From positions 62,001-126,000 of the forward strand of contig NZ_JAKCFC010000008.1 of NCBI RefSeq assembly GCF_021916785.1: a stretch of 64,000 bases of DNA, written 5' to 3'. This DNA is from Mycolicibacterium lacusdiani (GTDB lineage Bacteria; Actinomycetota; Actinomycetes; Mycobacteriales; Mycobacteriaceae). Positions 10,120 through 18,725 of the stretch are shown one piece after another (the first letter of the stretch is position 1; every line of letters starts with the position of its first letter). The notes under the pieces were generated by a model. The model did no database searches. It was not told the DNA's origin and was given only the letters and a program-made list of their open reading frames with translations. A program made the position numbers and the translations under genes.

Positions 10120-10920
10120 CTACGGGCACTGCGCGTAGACGTGCCCCGACGCGCCCGGCGGCACCAGGTCGCGGTCCCGCAGGATGGTCAGCGGCGCGCG
10201 GTCCGGCGCATCGCACACGTCGTCGAACGGCTCGGGCAGGTTGTCGGCGTACTCGATCTGCAGGACGCGTGGACCGTAGGCGTCGGCGTAGGCCGCGCAT
10301 TCGTCGTACGCCGCGCACTCCTCGACGACGGCGAAGTCGAAACCGAGGTCCCGGCGCCCCGTCCCAGCCCACTCGGTGGCGTTCTTCTGACCGATCGCCA
10401 GGCCGTGCTCGTGGGCCAGTGCGACGTACGCACGGGCGAGGTCGAACGCGCCGGCCCGGTCGATCCCACCGAAGCGGGTGAACGTATCGAGGTTGTCGAT
10501 CTCGACGGCGTCGAAACCCGAAGCGGCACAACCTTCCACCACCGGACCCAGCACATCGAGGATCGCCGCCCGCTGCTGCGGTGTCGACGGGTCCAGGACG
10601 TACTCGTCGGGCCAGTCGGGGTCGACGACCGGTGACCCGGAGGCGTCTCGCAGCACCGCGTCGCCATGCCGCGCCAGCCACTCGTCACCGTCGCCGGGCT
10701 GGGTCTGGAACCCGTTGACGTAGCAGATGCCGTAGGCACCCTGCTGGGGCCGCTGCGACGCGTCGCGCGCGACGACCGACAGGCCCGGGACGTCGTACGC
10801 GCCGCCGAGCTGATAGTCGAACGACCCGGTCTCCGGCGGCAGCCGCACCGCGTCGGCAGTAGCGCTGGCGCAGCCGGCCAGCACCGCCATCGCGGCCACG
10901 GCCGGCCAGAGTCGGTTCAC
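10120..10920 (-). CDS. GH114-like (TM1410-type) glycosidase lipoprotein
   Basis: A 266-residue predicted lipoprotein: the N-terminal hydrophobic segment ends in the lipobox L14-A-G-C17. The body resembles the glycoside hydrolase family 114 / TM1410 barrel, whose members include endo-alpha-1,4-polygalactosaminidase; candidate acidic residues lie in FDAVEIDNLDTF and FAVVEECAAYDEC. The substrate in mycobacteria is unknown. The GTG start overlaps the NUDIX stop by 4 bp (GTGA), so it is the second gene of that operon. Four to six Cys in the mature part suggest disulphides, as expected outside the membrane. Confidence 0.82.
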   Translation of the reverse strand: MNRLWPAVAAMAVLAGCASATADAVRLPPETGSFDYQLGGAYDVPGLSVVARDASQRPQQGAYGICYVNGFQTQPGDGDEWLARHGDAVLRDASGSPVVDPDWPDEYVLDPSTPQQRAAILDVLGPVVEGCAASGFDAVEIDNLDTFTRFGGIDRAGAFDLARAYVALAHEHGLAIGQKNATEWAGTGRRDLGFDFAVVEECAAYDECAAYADAYGPRVLQIEYADNLPEPFDDVCDAPDRAPLTILRDRDLVPPGASGHVYAQCP

Positions 10921-11471
10921 GCCAGGTCTCGCTCCGCGAGCCGCAGCAGCGTCCACGCGGCGAGGGTTTGAGCGTCGGTGATCTCTCCGGACAGCATCAT
11001 CGCCTCGATCTGTGCGGTCGTGAACCAGGCGCTGCGCATGTCTTGCTCCTCGTGTTCGCGTTCGTGCTCACCTTCGGTGAGGCCCGTGGCGAGCCACACC
11101 CAGCCCCGCTGGCTGCTCATCCCCGGCGCGACGTCGAGTTGACCCAGCACGACCATCGAATCGGCCCGCAGCCCCGTCTCCTCCCGCAGTTCCGCGGCGG
11201 CCAGGTCGGCGGCGGCGGGTTCGTTCCCGTCGAGCGAGCCCGGCGCGGTGCCCTGCGGAAACTCCCACCGCCGCAACCCGATCGGATACCGGAATTGTTC
11301 GACGAGGCGGAAGCGGTCTCCGTCCCGGGCGACGACGAGGGCATAGGTCGGCTTGTCGACCACGCCATAGATGCCGGGGGAGCCGTCGGGGCGGCGGACG
11401 TCGTCCTCGCGCACGACCATCCAGGGGTTGCGGTAGACCTCGCGCGTGGCGAGGCACTCGATGGGATCCAC
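10917..11471 (-). CDS. NUDIX hydrolase, ADP-ribose pyrophosphatase-like
   Basis: A 184-residue cytoplasmic NUDIX hydrolase. The Nudix box is split over GTAPGSLDGNEPAAADLAAAELREETGL (GX5EX7REUXEE form ending REETGL). The N-terminal lead-in (VYRNPWMVVREDDV) and FPQGT motif resemble ADP-ribose pyrophosphatases and GDP-sugar hydrolases. GTG start chosen from the VDPIECLATREV block; the longer frame extends into the divergent fadD36. It is first in an operon with the GH114 lipoprotein. Confidence 0.88.
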   Translation of the reverse strand: MDPIECLATREVYRNPWMVVREDDVRRPDGSPGIYGVVDKPTYALVVARDGDRFRLVEQFRYPIGLRRWEFPQGTAPGSLDGNEPAAADLAAAELREETGLRADSMVVLGQLDVAPGMSSQRGWVWLATGLTEGEHEREHEEQDMRSAWFTTAQIEAMMLSGEITDAQTLAAWTLLRLAERDLA

Positions 11472-11517
11472 CCGATCAGTATCTCGTCCGGCAGCGGATC
11501 CGGCGTAGCCTGCACAC

Positions 11518-12927
11518 GTGCTGCTCACTTCGCTGAACCCCGCGGCCGTCGCCGGAGGGGCCGACGTCGACGACGCCGTGCGCATCGGAGGCGCCACCCT
11601 GAGCCGCAGCGATCTCGTCGGCGGCGCCACCTCGGTGGCCGAGCGCGTCGCCAGCCAGGTCGGTGCCGCGCAGCGCGTCGCGATCCTCGCCACGCCCACC
11701 GCGACGACGGTGCTGGCCGTCACGGGCTGCCTCATCGCCGGCGTGCCGTTCGTGCCGGTGCCCGCCGACGTGGGGGCTGCCGAACGCCGACACATCCTGA
11801 CCGACTCCGGCGCTCAGGCATGGCTCGGCGAGGTGCCCGCGGAGCCGGAGGGGTTGCCGCACATACCCGTCCGGTTGCACGCCCGGTCATGGCACCGGTA
11901 CGCCGAGCCGCCGCCGGAGGCGCCCGCGATGGTGATGTACACCTCGGGCACGACGGGTCTGCCCAAGGGCGTGGTGATCAGCAGGCGGGCGATCGCCGCC
12001 GACGTCGACGCGCTGGCCGAGGCCTGGCAGTGGACGCCCGAGGACACCCTGGTGCACGGCCTGCCGCTGTTCCACGTGCACGGCCTCGTCCTCGGTCTCC
12101 TCGGCTCGCTACGCGTCGGCAACCGCTTCGTGCACACCGGGAAGCCGACGCCCGCCGCCTACGCCGAGGCCAACGGCACGTTGTACTTCGGGGTTCCGAC
12201 GGTGTGGTCGCGGATCGTCGGCGATCCCGGTGCCGCTCGGGCTCTGTCGTCGGCGCGGCTGCTGGTCTCGGGTAGCGCAGCGCTTCCGGTGCCGGTGTTC
12301 GACGGCCTGGTCGCCCTCACCGGTCACGCGCCGGTCGAGCGGTACGGTGCCACCGAAGCCCTCATCACGTTGAGCACGCGCGCCGACGGCGAGCGCCGCC
12401 CGGGCTGGGTCGGTACCCCGCTGGCCGGCGTGTCCACCCGGCTGGTCGACGAGGACGGCGCCGAGGTGCCGCACGACGGCGAGAGCATCGGGCGGCTCGA
12501 ACTCACCGGCCCGACACTGTTCGACGGCTACCTGAACCGTCCCGACGCGACCGCCGACGTGCTGACCTCCGATGGCTGGTACCGCACGGGCGACGTCGCC
12601 GTGATCGACGCCGGTGGCATGCACCGCATCGTCGGTAGGGAATCGGTCGACCTGATCAAGTCCGGCGGATACCGCATCGGTGCCGGCGAGATCGAGACGG
12701 TGCTGCTCGGTCATCCCGACGTGGTGGAGGTTGCCGTGGTCGGGCTGCCCGACGCCGACCTCGGTCAGCGCATCGTGGCCTTCGTGGTCGGTGCCGCCGA
12801 GCCCCAGGCGCTCATCGACTTCGTCGCAGCCGAACTGTCGGCCCACAAGCGGCCGCGCGAGGTGCGCATGGTCGATCGTCTGCCGCGCAACGCGATGGGC
12901 AAGGTGCTCAAGAAGGAGTTGTCGTGA
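11518..12927 (+). CDS. fadD36: Acyl-CoA synthetase FadD36
   Basis: A 469-residue adenylate-forming enzyme that activates a fatty or carboxylic acid through acyl-AMP to acyl-CoA. The P-loop-like motif YTSGTTGLPKG lies at about 141-151, WYRTGDVA at about 353-360, and the catalytic C-terminal lysine in NAMGKVLKKEL near the end. The shorter length (about 470) and the start MLLTSLNPAAV match Rv1193. GTG start. It overlaps the VOC gene by 4 bp. The actual acid is not evident; members this short often take medium-chain or aromatic acids. Confidence 0.92.
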   Translation: MLLTSLNPAAVAGGADVDDAVRIGGATLSRSDLVGGATSVAERVASQVGAAQRVAILATPTATTVLAVTGCLIAGVPFVPVPADVGAAERRHILTDSGAQAWLGEVPAEPEGLPHIPVRLHARSWHRYAEPPPEAPAMVMYTSGTTGLPKGVVISRRAIAADVDALAEAWQWTPEDTLVHGLPLFHVHGLVLGLLGSLRVGNRFVHTGKPTPAAYAEANGTLYFGVPTVWSRIVGDPGAARALSSARLLVSGSAALPVPVFDGLVALTGHAPVERYGATEALITLSTRADGERRPGWVGTPLAGVSTRLVDEDGAEVPHDGESIGRLELTGPTLFDGYLNRPDATADVLTSDGWYRTGDVAVIDAGGMHRIVGRESVDLIKSGGYRIGAGEIETVLLGHPDVVEVAVVGLPDADLGQRIVAFVVGAAEPQALIDFVAAELSAHKRPREVRMVDRLPRNAMGKVLKKELS

Positions 12928-13271
12928 CGCTTCGATTCAGCGACGTGTGCATCGACGCCCGCGACGTGCGGGCGCTCGCGTCGTGGTGGGCGACGGTGCT
13001 GGGCTGGCCCGCCGAGGACGCCGACGACGGCGACGTCGTGCTCCGGTCCCCGGAGGGCGGACCGAATTGGCTGTTCCTCGAGGTGCCCGAGGACAAGACG
13101 GTCAAGAACCGCATCCACTTCGACCTCGTGCCCGACGACCAGCAGACGGAAGTGGACCGGGTCGTCGGGCTCGGCGCCCGTCACGTCGACATCGGCCAGG
13201 GCGACGAGTCATGGGTCGTGCTGGCCGATCCCGAGGGCAACGAGTTCTGCATCCTCTCCGCCCAGGGCTAG
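12924..13271 (+). CDS. VOC (glyoxalase-like) family protein
   Basis: A 115-residue single-domain vicinal-oxygen-chelate protein with the pattern FSDVCIDARDVRALASWW, WLFLEVPEDK, IHFDLVPDD and LADPEGNEFCIL. Two such domains normally pair, so it likely dimerises. The GTG start overlaps fadD36 by 4 bp, so it is co-translated. Function unknown; the family includes dioxygenases, glyoxalases and resistance proteins. The stop shares CTAG with the convergent Ig-repeat gene. Confidence 0.88.
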   Translation: MTLRFSDVCIDARDVRALASWWATVLGWPAEDADDGDVVLRSPEGGPNWLFLEVPEDKTVKNRIHFDLVPDDQQTEVDRVVGLGARHVDIGQGDESWVVLADPEGNEFCILSAQG

Positions 13272-16186
13272 AGGTCCGAGGGCCGTCTGCCCTCGACGAA
13301 GAGGCACGTGGGCCAGAGGTCGCCCGGCCCGCCCTGACCCAGAAGCCAACTGTCGCCACACGTTCCGTACGCGGTGTCGGAGTCCATGGCGACGGTGGTG
13401 GCGTAGTTGGCCGCGCTGCCCGGACCCTCCGGGGTGACGACGATCCTGGCCGTCGCACCGTCACCGAATTCCCCGCCGTCGAGCGAGAATTCGAAGCTGT
13501 CCGCGCCGACGAACCCTTGATTTGGTGTGTAGGTGAACGATCCATCGAGGTTGATCCGAACCGTGCCGTGGCGCGGCTTCACGTACAGCCGTGCCTTCCC
13601 GTACTCCGCGTACTGCGTGTTGGCGAGCAGGCCGAGTGAAGCCGAGACCGTGATCGTCTTGTTCTTCCCAACGGTGTACTGCTTGTCGAGTTCGATCGGC
13701 GTGGGGTCGTAGACGCTGATGCTCACCGTCGCAGTCGCGACGTTGCCTGCGCGGTCGGTCACGGTGTAGTCGAACTGGACGAATCCTTGATAGCCGGCGT
13801 CGGGGGTGAAGACGATGGTGCCGTCCTTCTGGACCGCCGCCGTGCCGCCGGACTCGGGCTGCGAGCCGATCGTGACGGTGAGCCGAGGATCCTCCCAGTC
13901 GTAATCGTTGCCCAGTACGTCGATCGCCACTGCTTCGCCGATCGGCGTCGACGCCGAGTCGTCGTTCGCGGTGGGTGGCATGTCTGGCCGGGTGAACGTG
14001 ATCGTGACCTCGGCCTCGCTGGTCCGCCCGCTCTCGTCGGTGATGCCGTACCAGAAGCTGTCGCCAATGGCGTTCGCGCCGTTGGAGCGATACGTGAACA
14101 ACCCCGTCTTGGGGTCGTATTCGACTGTGCCGTGGGAGGGTCCGGAGACGACGCTGATCCCCAGGTCGTCCTTGCGGGGGTTCGTGTCGTTCGCCAGGGG
14201 ATCGATCGTGACGACGCCCCCGTCGACCACCGTCGCCGAGTCCGGGCGCGCAGTGGGTGCGGTCGACGGCAGAACGGTCACGGTGATGGTTGCCTCGACC
14301 GTGTCGCGTCCATCGGACACCTGGTAGGTGAAGGTGTCGACGCCGACGAACCCACGTGGCGGAACGTAGTAGACGACGTTGTCCTGGGTCAGTTGCACCA
14401 GGCCGCCACTGCTCGCCGGGCCGACTCCGACGATCCGCAACTCGTCGCCGTCGGGATCGGTGTCGTTGAGCAGCGGGGTGAGGTCGAGCAGCAGATCCCC
14501 GTACTGTGCCGACCCTTCTTCTCCCTGATAGCTGTCGTCCACCAGGATGGGTGCCCGGTTGGGTGGGGTGTCGACGTACAGATTGACGAAGGTCGTTCTC
14601 TCTGCGCCCAAGTCGTCTGCCACGGTGTACTCGAAGTGGTCGAAACCGATGTAGCCGGTATTCGGTGTGTACGTGAAGGAGCCGTCGGGATTGACGGTCA
14701 GGGTTCCGTAGCTCGTCGGCGTGAAGGAGACGACGGTGAAGGGATCGCCGTCGGTGTCGAATTCGCCGGCCAGCAGTCCGTGCTCCGCATCGACGACGAG
14801 TGGCACGTCTCGCACCGTTGTGTATGAGTCGTTCGTCGCAGTCGGGGCGTCGTTGAGCACGGACACCGCGATGGTTCCGGTGCCTGCCAGTCCCGAGCTG
14901 TCCGTGACGGTGTAGGTGAAGGAGTCGTCGCCGACGAAGCCCACGTTCGGCGTGTACGTGAATCCCGTTGCGGCGTCGTAGGACACCGATCCGTTGGCCG
15001 GTTGCCCGATCACGGGACCGGTCAACCCCGGACTGTCGTAGTCGTAGAAGAAGACGCCGATGCCGACCGGGACGTCGTGACGCGTGGTCGCGGTCGTATC
15101 AGTGACGTACGGGGGGTCGTTGACCGCGACCACGTCGATCGCGACGGTGTAAGTGGACGTCGACGTTCCGTCGGAGACGGTGTACGTGAAGACGTCCGGG
15201 CCGTTGGAATCGGCCCGGGGAGTGTAGGTAAAGGTGCCGTCCGCTTCCGCGACCACCGTCCCCAGCTTCGGGGGATCGACCAGTTCGTAGGTCAGCGTGC
15301 CGCTGATCCCTGCCGTCGGCAGCGTGCCCGACACCGGGGTGTCTTCCGCGGTGGTGACGACGATGTCGGGCGGCAGGTCGATCGGGTCCGCGTCGGCTGC
15401 CTCGTCGGCTTCCCTGCGGGTCCACGCCAGCACGGCCCACAGCAGCGGCGACGCGGCGGGTGCGCCGGGGCCGGGCAGGACGAAGGGGGCGATCGCCGCC
15501 GCGAGGAGCGTCGCCACCGCGGGCGGCGGATCGGCAACGGGGGGAGTGGGCTCGGTCGCCACGACTGGTTCGGGCGTGCTGATGGACACCGAAAGCGGCT
15601 GTGCAGCAGGGATGTCGACGGTTTGGTCCGCGGTGGCGGGAATCGGGTCGTGGTCGATGACTGGTGTGTCGTCGTGCACGGTGCCTTGGCGGGGTGGCGT
15701 CTGCTGCGGTGCGGTGTCGTTCGACTCGTTCTTCGGACGCGCGTCTTCTGATCCGGATCGCTCGACGGGGGCGGCGGCAGGCTCGGTCTCGAGCACCTCC
15801 TCGACCTCGGTGTCGGCTTCTGGTTCGGCATCGGCGGTGTGGGCGCCGCCCGTATTGCTGAAGTTCATGTCCGGCACGTTGGGCTGCCCGGAGTCGGTGG
15901 TGGTCGACTCGGACGGACTCGACGACGGCGCGTCACCGGCGGCGGCCGCGTCGGTGGACGTCTGGGCACCGTCACTCGACGCGTCCGACGCCGACGGCTG
16001 CGACGCCGAGTCCGACGCGTCGGATGTTCCGTCGTCGGCGCGTGCGAGACCCGCCCCGCTCGTCGTCGCAACGGCTGCACCGATGCCGAGGGCGACCGCG
16101 AGCGCGCCGATACGGCCCACGTACCGGGCGTACGTGCCGAGGTTCGGCTCGATCGGAACCGCTCGATGTCTGGCTGGTGCGTGCAC
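13268..16186 (-). CDS. Large exported protein with seven tandem Ig/cadherin-like repeats
   Basis: A 972-residue surface or secreted protein. The N terminus carries a basic region and a long signal-like segment (hydrophobic GALAVALGIGAAVATT, cleavage likely at LARA-DD). A Ser/Asp/Pro-rich stretch of about 200 residues follows, then a hydrophobic patch ending PLLWAVLAWTRRE. The rest is seven repeats of about 90 residues, each built on a PxxNDD/S start, GT(L/V)..xDGxFTYTP..G(F/Y)xGxDxFxYTVxD core and a closing TITVTV strand; this is the tandem-95/Big_9/VCBS-like fold. A distinct C-terminal tail of about 45 residues has two Cys. Such repeats commonly bind calcium or mediate adhesion, but the function here is unknown. 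The GTG start (VHAPARHR) is one choice; a longer N terminus is possible. Convergent with VOC by CTAG. Confidence 0.85.
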   Translation of the reverse strand: MHAPARHRAVPIEPNLGTYARYVGRIGALAVALGIGAAVATTSGAGLARADDGTSDASDSASQPSASDASSDGAQTSTDAAAAGDAPSSSPSESTTTDSGQPNVPDMNFSNTGGAHTADAEPEADTEVEEVLETEPAAAPVERSGSEDARPKNESNDTAPQQTPPRQGTVHDDTPVIDHDPIPATADQTVDIPAAQPLSVSISTPEPVVATEPTPPVADPPPAVATLLAAAIAPFVLPGPGAPAASPLLWAVLAWTRREADEAADADPIDLPPDIVVTTAEDTPVSGTLPTAGISGTLTYELVDPPKLGTVVAEADGTFTYTPRADSNGPDVFTYTVSDGTSTSTYTVAIDVVAVNDPPYVTDTTATTRHDVPVGIGVFFYDYDSPGLTGPVIGQPANGSVSYDAATGFTYTPNVGFVGDDSFTYTVTDSSGLAGTGTIAVSVLNDAPTATNDSYTTVRDVPLVVDAEHGLLAGEFDTDGDPFTVVSFTPTSYGTLTVNPDGSFTYTPNTGYIGFDHFEYTVADDLGAERTTFVNLYVDTPPNRAPILVDDSYQGEEGSAQYGDLLLDLTPLLNDTDPDGDELRIVGVGPASSGGLVQLTQDNVVYYVPPRGFVGVDTFTYQVSDGRDTVEATITVTVLPSTAPTARPDSATVVDGGVVTIDPLANDTNPRKDDLGISVVSGPSHGTVEYDPKTGLFTYRSNGANAIGDSFWYGITDESGRTSEAEVTITFTRPDMPPTANDDSASTPIGEAVAIDVLGNDYDWEDPRLTVTIGSQPESGGTAAVQKDGTIVFTPDAGYQGFVQFDYTVTDRAGNVATATVSISVYDPTPIELDKQYTVGKNKTITVSASLGLLANTQYAEYGKARLYVKPRHGTVRINLDGSFTYTPNQGFVGADSFEFSLDGGEFGDGATARIVVTPEGPGSAANYATTVAMDSDTAYGTCGDSWLLGQGGPGDLWPTCLFVEGRRPSDL

Positions 16187-16608
16187 GACGGGTCCGCCTC
16201 TCGGGCGGGTCTGAGCAGGTCGCCCGCGTGTCGCAGAACTTACGCGACGGACAATTGCTTCGCTGGGCAAACGCAGAAAGTTTCCTTCGACAACACTCTG
16301 CGGTTGCTCGGCGAGCGCGTCGATGTGGCGCGGCAACTACGGTGGGGGCGCTCAACAGGCTTATCGGACGATTGGTACGAATTGTGAATGGAATCGCGCA
16401 GGTGTCTGCCGGTGTCATTCTTCAGTAGGGGCAAATCATTTGCCGAGCTAGGAAAACCTGCGGTTTGTGGCACGTCGAGAGCGAGGGGGGCCCGGCAAGT
16501 CGTCATTGCCCAAGCGCTCGCTCGTCGGTCGCGAACGTGACGCTGGGGTCACCACGGCAGCCCTGTGCGACTCCAGCGTCACGCTCGGCCGGGCTAGTCC
16601 CGCGTGAC
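16187..16608. other. Intergenic region with one hairpin
   Basis: A 422-bp gap upstream of the Ig-repeat gene and downstream of dapD. It contains AT-richer stretches (around 16360-16450) that probably hold the promoter of the Ig-repeat gene, and the inverted repeat at 16536-16583. The short open frames here lack plausible starts, ribosome-binding sites and mycobacterial codon bias, and I call none. Confidence 0.6.
16536..16583. terminator. Inverted repeat downstream of dapD
   Basis: CGTGACGCTGGGGTC (16536-16550) pairs with GACTCCAGCGTCACG (16569-16583) at 14 of 15 positions, with an 18-nt loop. It lies 25 bp past the dapD stop. No U-tract; candidate terminator or degenerate member of an intergenic palindrome family. 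Confidence 0.5.
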
Positions 16609-17553
16609 TCAGTTGGCGTGCAGGGCTTCGTTGAGCGTGATGCCGGTGCCGTCGCGTTTGACGACCTCGACCGCGCCGGACAGCGAGTTGCGCCGGAACA
16701 GCAGGTTGTTGGCGCCGGACAGCTCGATGGCCTTGACCGTCTCGCCGTCGGCGGTCGTCACCTTGGTGCCGCCGGTCACGTACAGGCCGGCTTCCACGAC
16801 GCAGTCGTCGCCGAGCGAGATCCCCAGGCCGGAGTTGGCGCCCAGCAGGCAGCGCTGGCCGACCTTGATGACTTCCTTGCCGCCGCCCGACAGCGTGCCC
16901 ATGATCGACGCGCCGCCACCGACGTCGGATCCGTCGCCGACCACCACGCCCGCCGAGATGCGGCCTTCGACCATCGACGTGCCCAGCGTGCCGGCGTTGA
17001 AGTTCACGAAACCCTCGTGCATGACGGTCGTGCCCTCGGCGAGGTGTGCGCCGAGTCGGACGCGATCGGCGTCGGCGATGCGAACGCCCTTGGGCAGCAC
17101 GTAATCCACCATGCGGGGGAACTTGTCGACGCCGTACACCGCGACGGTGCCGCGCTTGCGCAGCCGGGCGCGGGTCAGCTCGAACCCGTCCACCGAGCAG
17201 GGGCCCTGGCTGGTCCAGACGACGTTGGCGAGCAGGCCGAAGATCCCGTCGACGTTGGCACCGTGCGGCGCGACGAGCCGGTGGGAGAGCAGGTGCAGCC
17301 GCAGGTACGCGTCGTAGGCGTCGACCGGCTTGTCGTCGAGTGACGCGATGGCGGTGCGCACGAGCACGACGTCGACGTCACGGTCCTCGTCGCGACCGGC
17401 GAGCGCGGCCAGGTCTTCGGGCACCTCGGCCACGGACAGGCGCGCCGTGCCCGCCACCTCGTCGTCGGACAGCTCCGGGGCGGGGAACCACGTGTCGAGA
17501 ACCGTTCCGTCGGCGGCGATGGTCGCCACGCCGACGCCTGATGCGCTAGTCAC
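16609..17553 (-). CDS. dapD: Tetrahydrodipicolinate N-succinyltransferase DapD
   Basis: A 314-residue enzyme that adds succinyl from succinyl-CoA to tetrahydrodipicolinate, first step of the succinylase branch to diaminopimelate. The centre and C-terminal half (about 150-280) are a left-handed beta-helix of hexapeptide repeats (VMHEGFVNFNAGTLGTSMVEGRIS, GDGSDVGGGAS), so it should be a trimer. Length and the start GTG (TSASGVGVATIAADG) match Rv1201c. Divergent from dapE; the following enzyme DapC lies at 4667. Confidence 0.95.
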   Translation of the reverse strand: MTSASGVGVATIAADGTVLDTWFPAPELSDDEVAGTARLSVAEVPEDLAALAGRDEDRDVDVVLVRTAIASLDDKPVDAYDAYLRLHLLSHRLVAPHGANVDGIFGLLANVVWTSQGPCSVDGFELTRARLRKRGTVAVYGVDKFPRMVDYVLPKGVRIADADRVRLGAHLAEGTTVMHEGFVNFNAGTLGTSMVEGRISAGVVVGDGSDVGGGASIMGTLSGGGKEVIKVGQRCLLGANSGLGISLGDDCVVEAGLYVTGGTKVTTADGETVKAIELSGANNLLFRRNSLSGAVEVVKRDGTGITLNEALHAN

Positions 17554-17657
17554 GCTGTCAGAGGCTACTGGAGCCGGTTCCCCAGTCGCTTCGCTCCCGG
17601 CCGCCGCGTCTATTCCCAAGTCGCTTCGCTCCTGCCCGCCGGACTACTTTGGGTCCC

Positions 17658-18725
17658 GTGGCCCTGCAACTCCGTGCCGATCCCATCGCACTGACCGCCG
17701 CGCTGGTGGACATCCCCAGCGAGTCGCGGCACGAGCAGCGCATCGCCGACGAGATCGAGGCCGCGCTGCGCGACCAGGCACCGGGCTACGAAGTGATCCG
17801 CAACGGCGACGCCGTGCTCGCCCGCACCAACCTCGGCAGGCCCTCGCGGGTGCTGCTGGCCGGGCACACCGACACCGTCCCCGCCGCCGACAACGTGCCC
17901 AGCCGGCTCGACGGCGACCTGCTGTACGGGTGCGGCACGTCGGACATGAAGTCCGGCGACGCAGTCTTCCTGCACCTCGCCGCGACGATCGCCGAGCCCG
18001 CCCACGACATCACGCTCGTCATGTACGACTGCGAGGAGATCGAGTCCTCGGCCAATGGGCTGGGCCGCATCGAGCGCGAACTGCCCGACTGGTTGCAGGC
18101 CGACGTCGCGATCCTCGGCGAGCCGTCCGGCGGCTTCATCGAGGCAGGCTGCCAAGGCACGATCCGCGTCGTCGTCCGCGCGTCGGGAACCCGGGCGCAC
18201 TCGGCGCGATCGTGGCTGGGCGACAACGCCATTCACAAACTCGGTGACGTCATGACCAGGCTGTCGTCGTACGAGGCCCGCAACGTCGACATCGACGGCT
18301 GCACCTACCGCGAGGGACTGTCCGCCGTCCGCGTCGACGGTGGCATCGCAGGCAATGTCATCCCCGACGCAGCGTCGCTGACCGTCAACTTCCGCTTCGC
18401 TCCCGACTGCACCGTCGACGACGCGGTCGGCCACGTGCACGACGTGTTCGCCGGGCTCGACGTCGACCTCGAACTCACCGACTCCGCTGCGGGCGCGCTT
18501 CCAGGATTGACCAAGCCGGCCGCCGCAGCGCTCGTGGCTGCCGCCGGCGGTCAGGTTCGGGCCAAGTACGGATGGACGGACGTGGCGCGCTTCGCCGCAC
18601 TCGGGATTCCGGCCGTCAACTACGGCCCCGGCGACCCGAACCTCGCGCACCGTTCCGACGAGAACGTCGACACTGCGCAGATCACGGCGGCCACCGACAT
18701 GCTGAGGAAATATCTGCTTGCGTGA
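17658..18725 (+). CDS. dapE: Succinyl-diaminopimelate desuccinylase DapE
   Basis: A 355-residue zinc M20 peptidase-like hydrolase that releases succinate from N-succinyl-LL-diaminopimelate. Metal and catalytic blocks are visible: LLAGHTDTVP (His ligand), YGCGTSDMKSGDAV (bridging Asp), DCEEIESSANG (catalytic Glu-Glu). A lid/dimerisation domain occupies about 180-290. GTG start with MALQLRADPIALTAALVDIPS; a TTG nine bases upstream is less likely. The 3' end of the gene overlaps a possible promoter for the ABC-F leader. Confidence 0.95.
   Translation: MALQLRADPIALTAALVDIPSESRHEQRIADEIEAALRDQAPGYEVIRNGDAVLARTNLGRPSRVLLAGHTDTVPAADNVPSRLDGDLLYGCGTSDMKSGDAVFLHLAATIAEPAHDITLVMYDCEEIESSANGLGRIERELPDWLQADVAILGEPSGGFIEAGCQGTIRVVVRASGTRAHSARSWLGDNAIHKLGDVMTRLSSYEARNVDIDGCTYREGLSAVRVDGGIAGNVIPDAASLTVNFRFAPDCTVDDAVGHVHDVFAGLDVDLELTDSAAGALPGLTKPAAAALVAAAGGQVRAKYGWTDVARFAALGIPAVNYGPGDPNLAHRSDENVDTAQITAATDMLRKYLLA

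Noticed and set aside
13268..16336. Start of the Ig-repeat protein at 16336
   Set aside because: The extra 50 residues lack a ribosome-binding site and normal composition; the GTG at 16186 precedes the basic and hydrophobic signal region.
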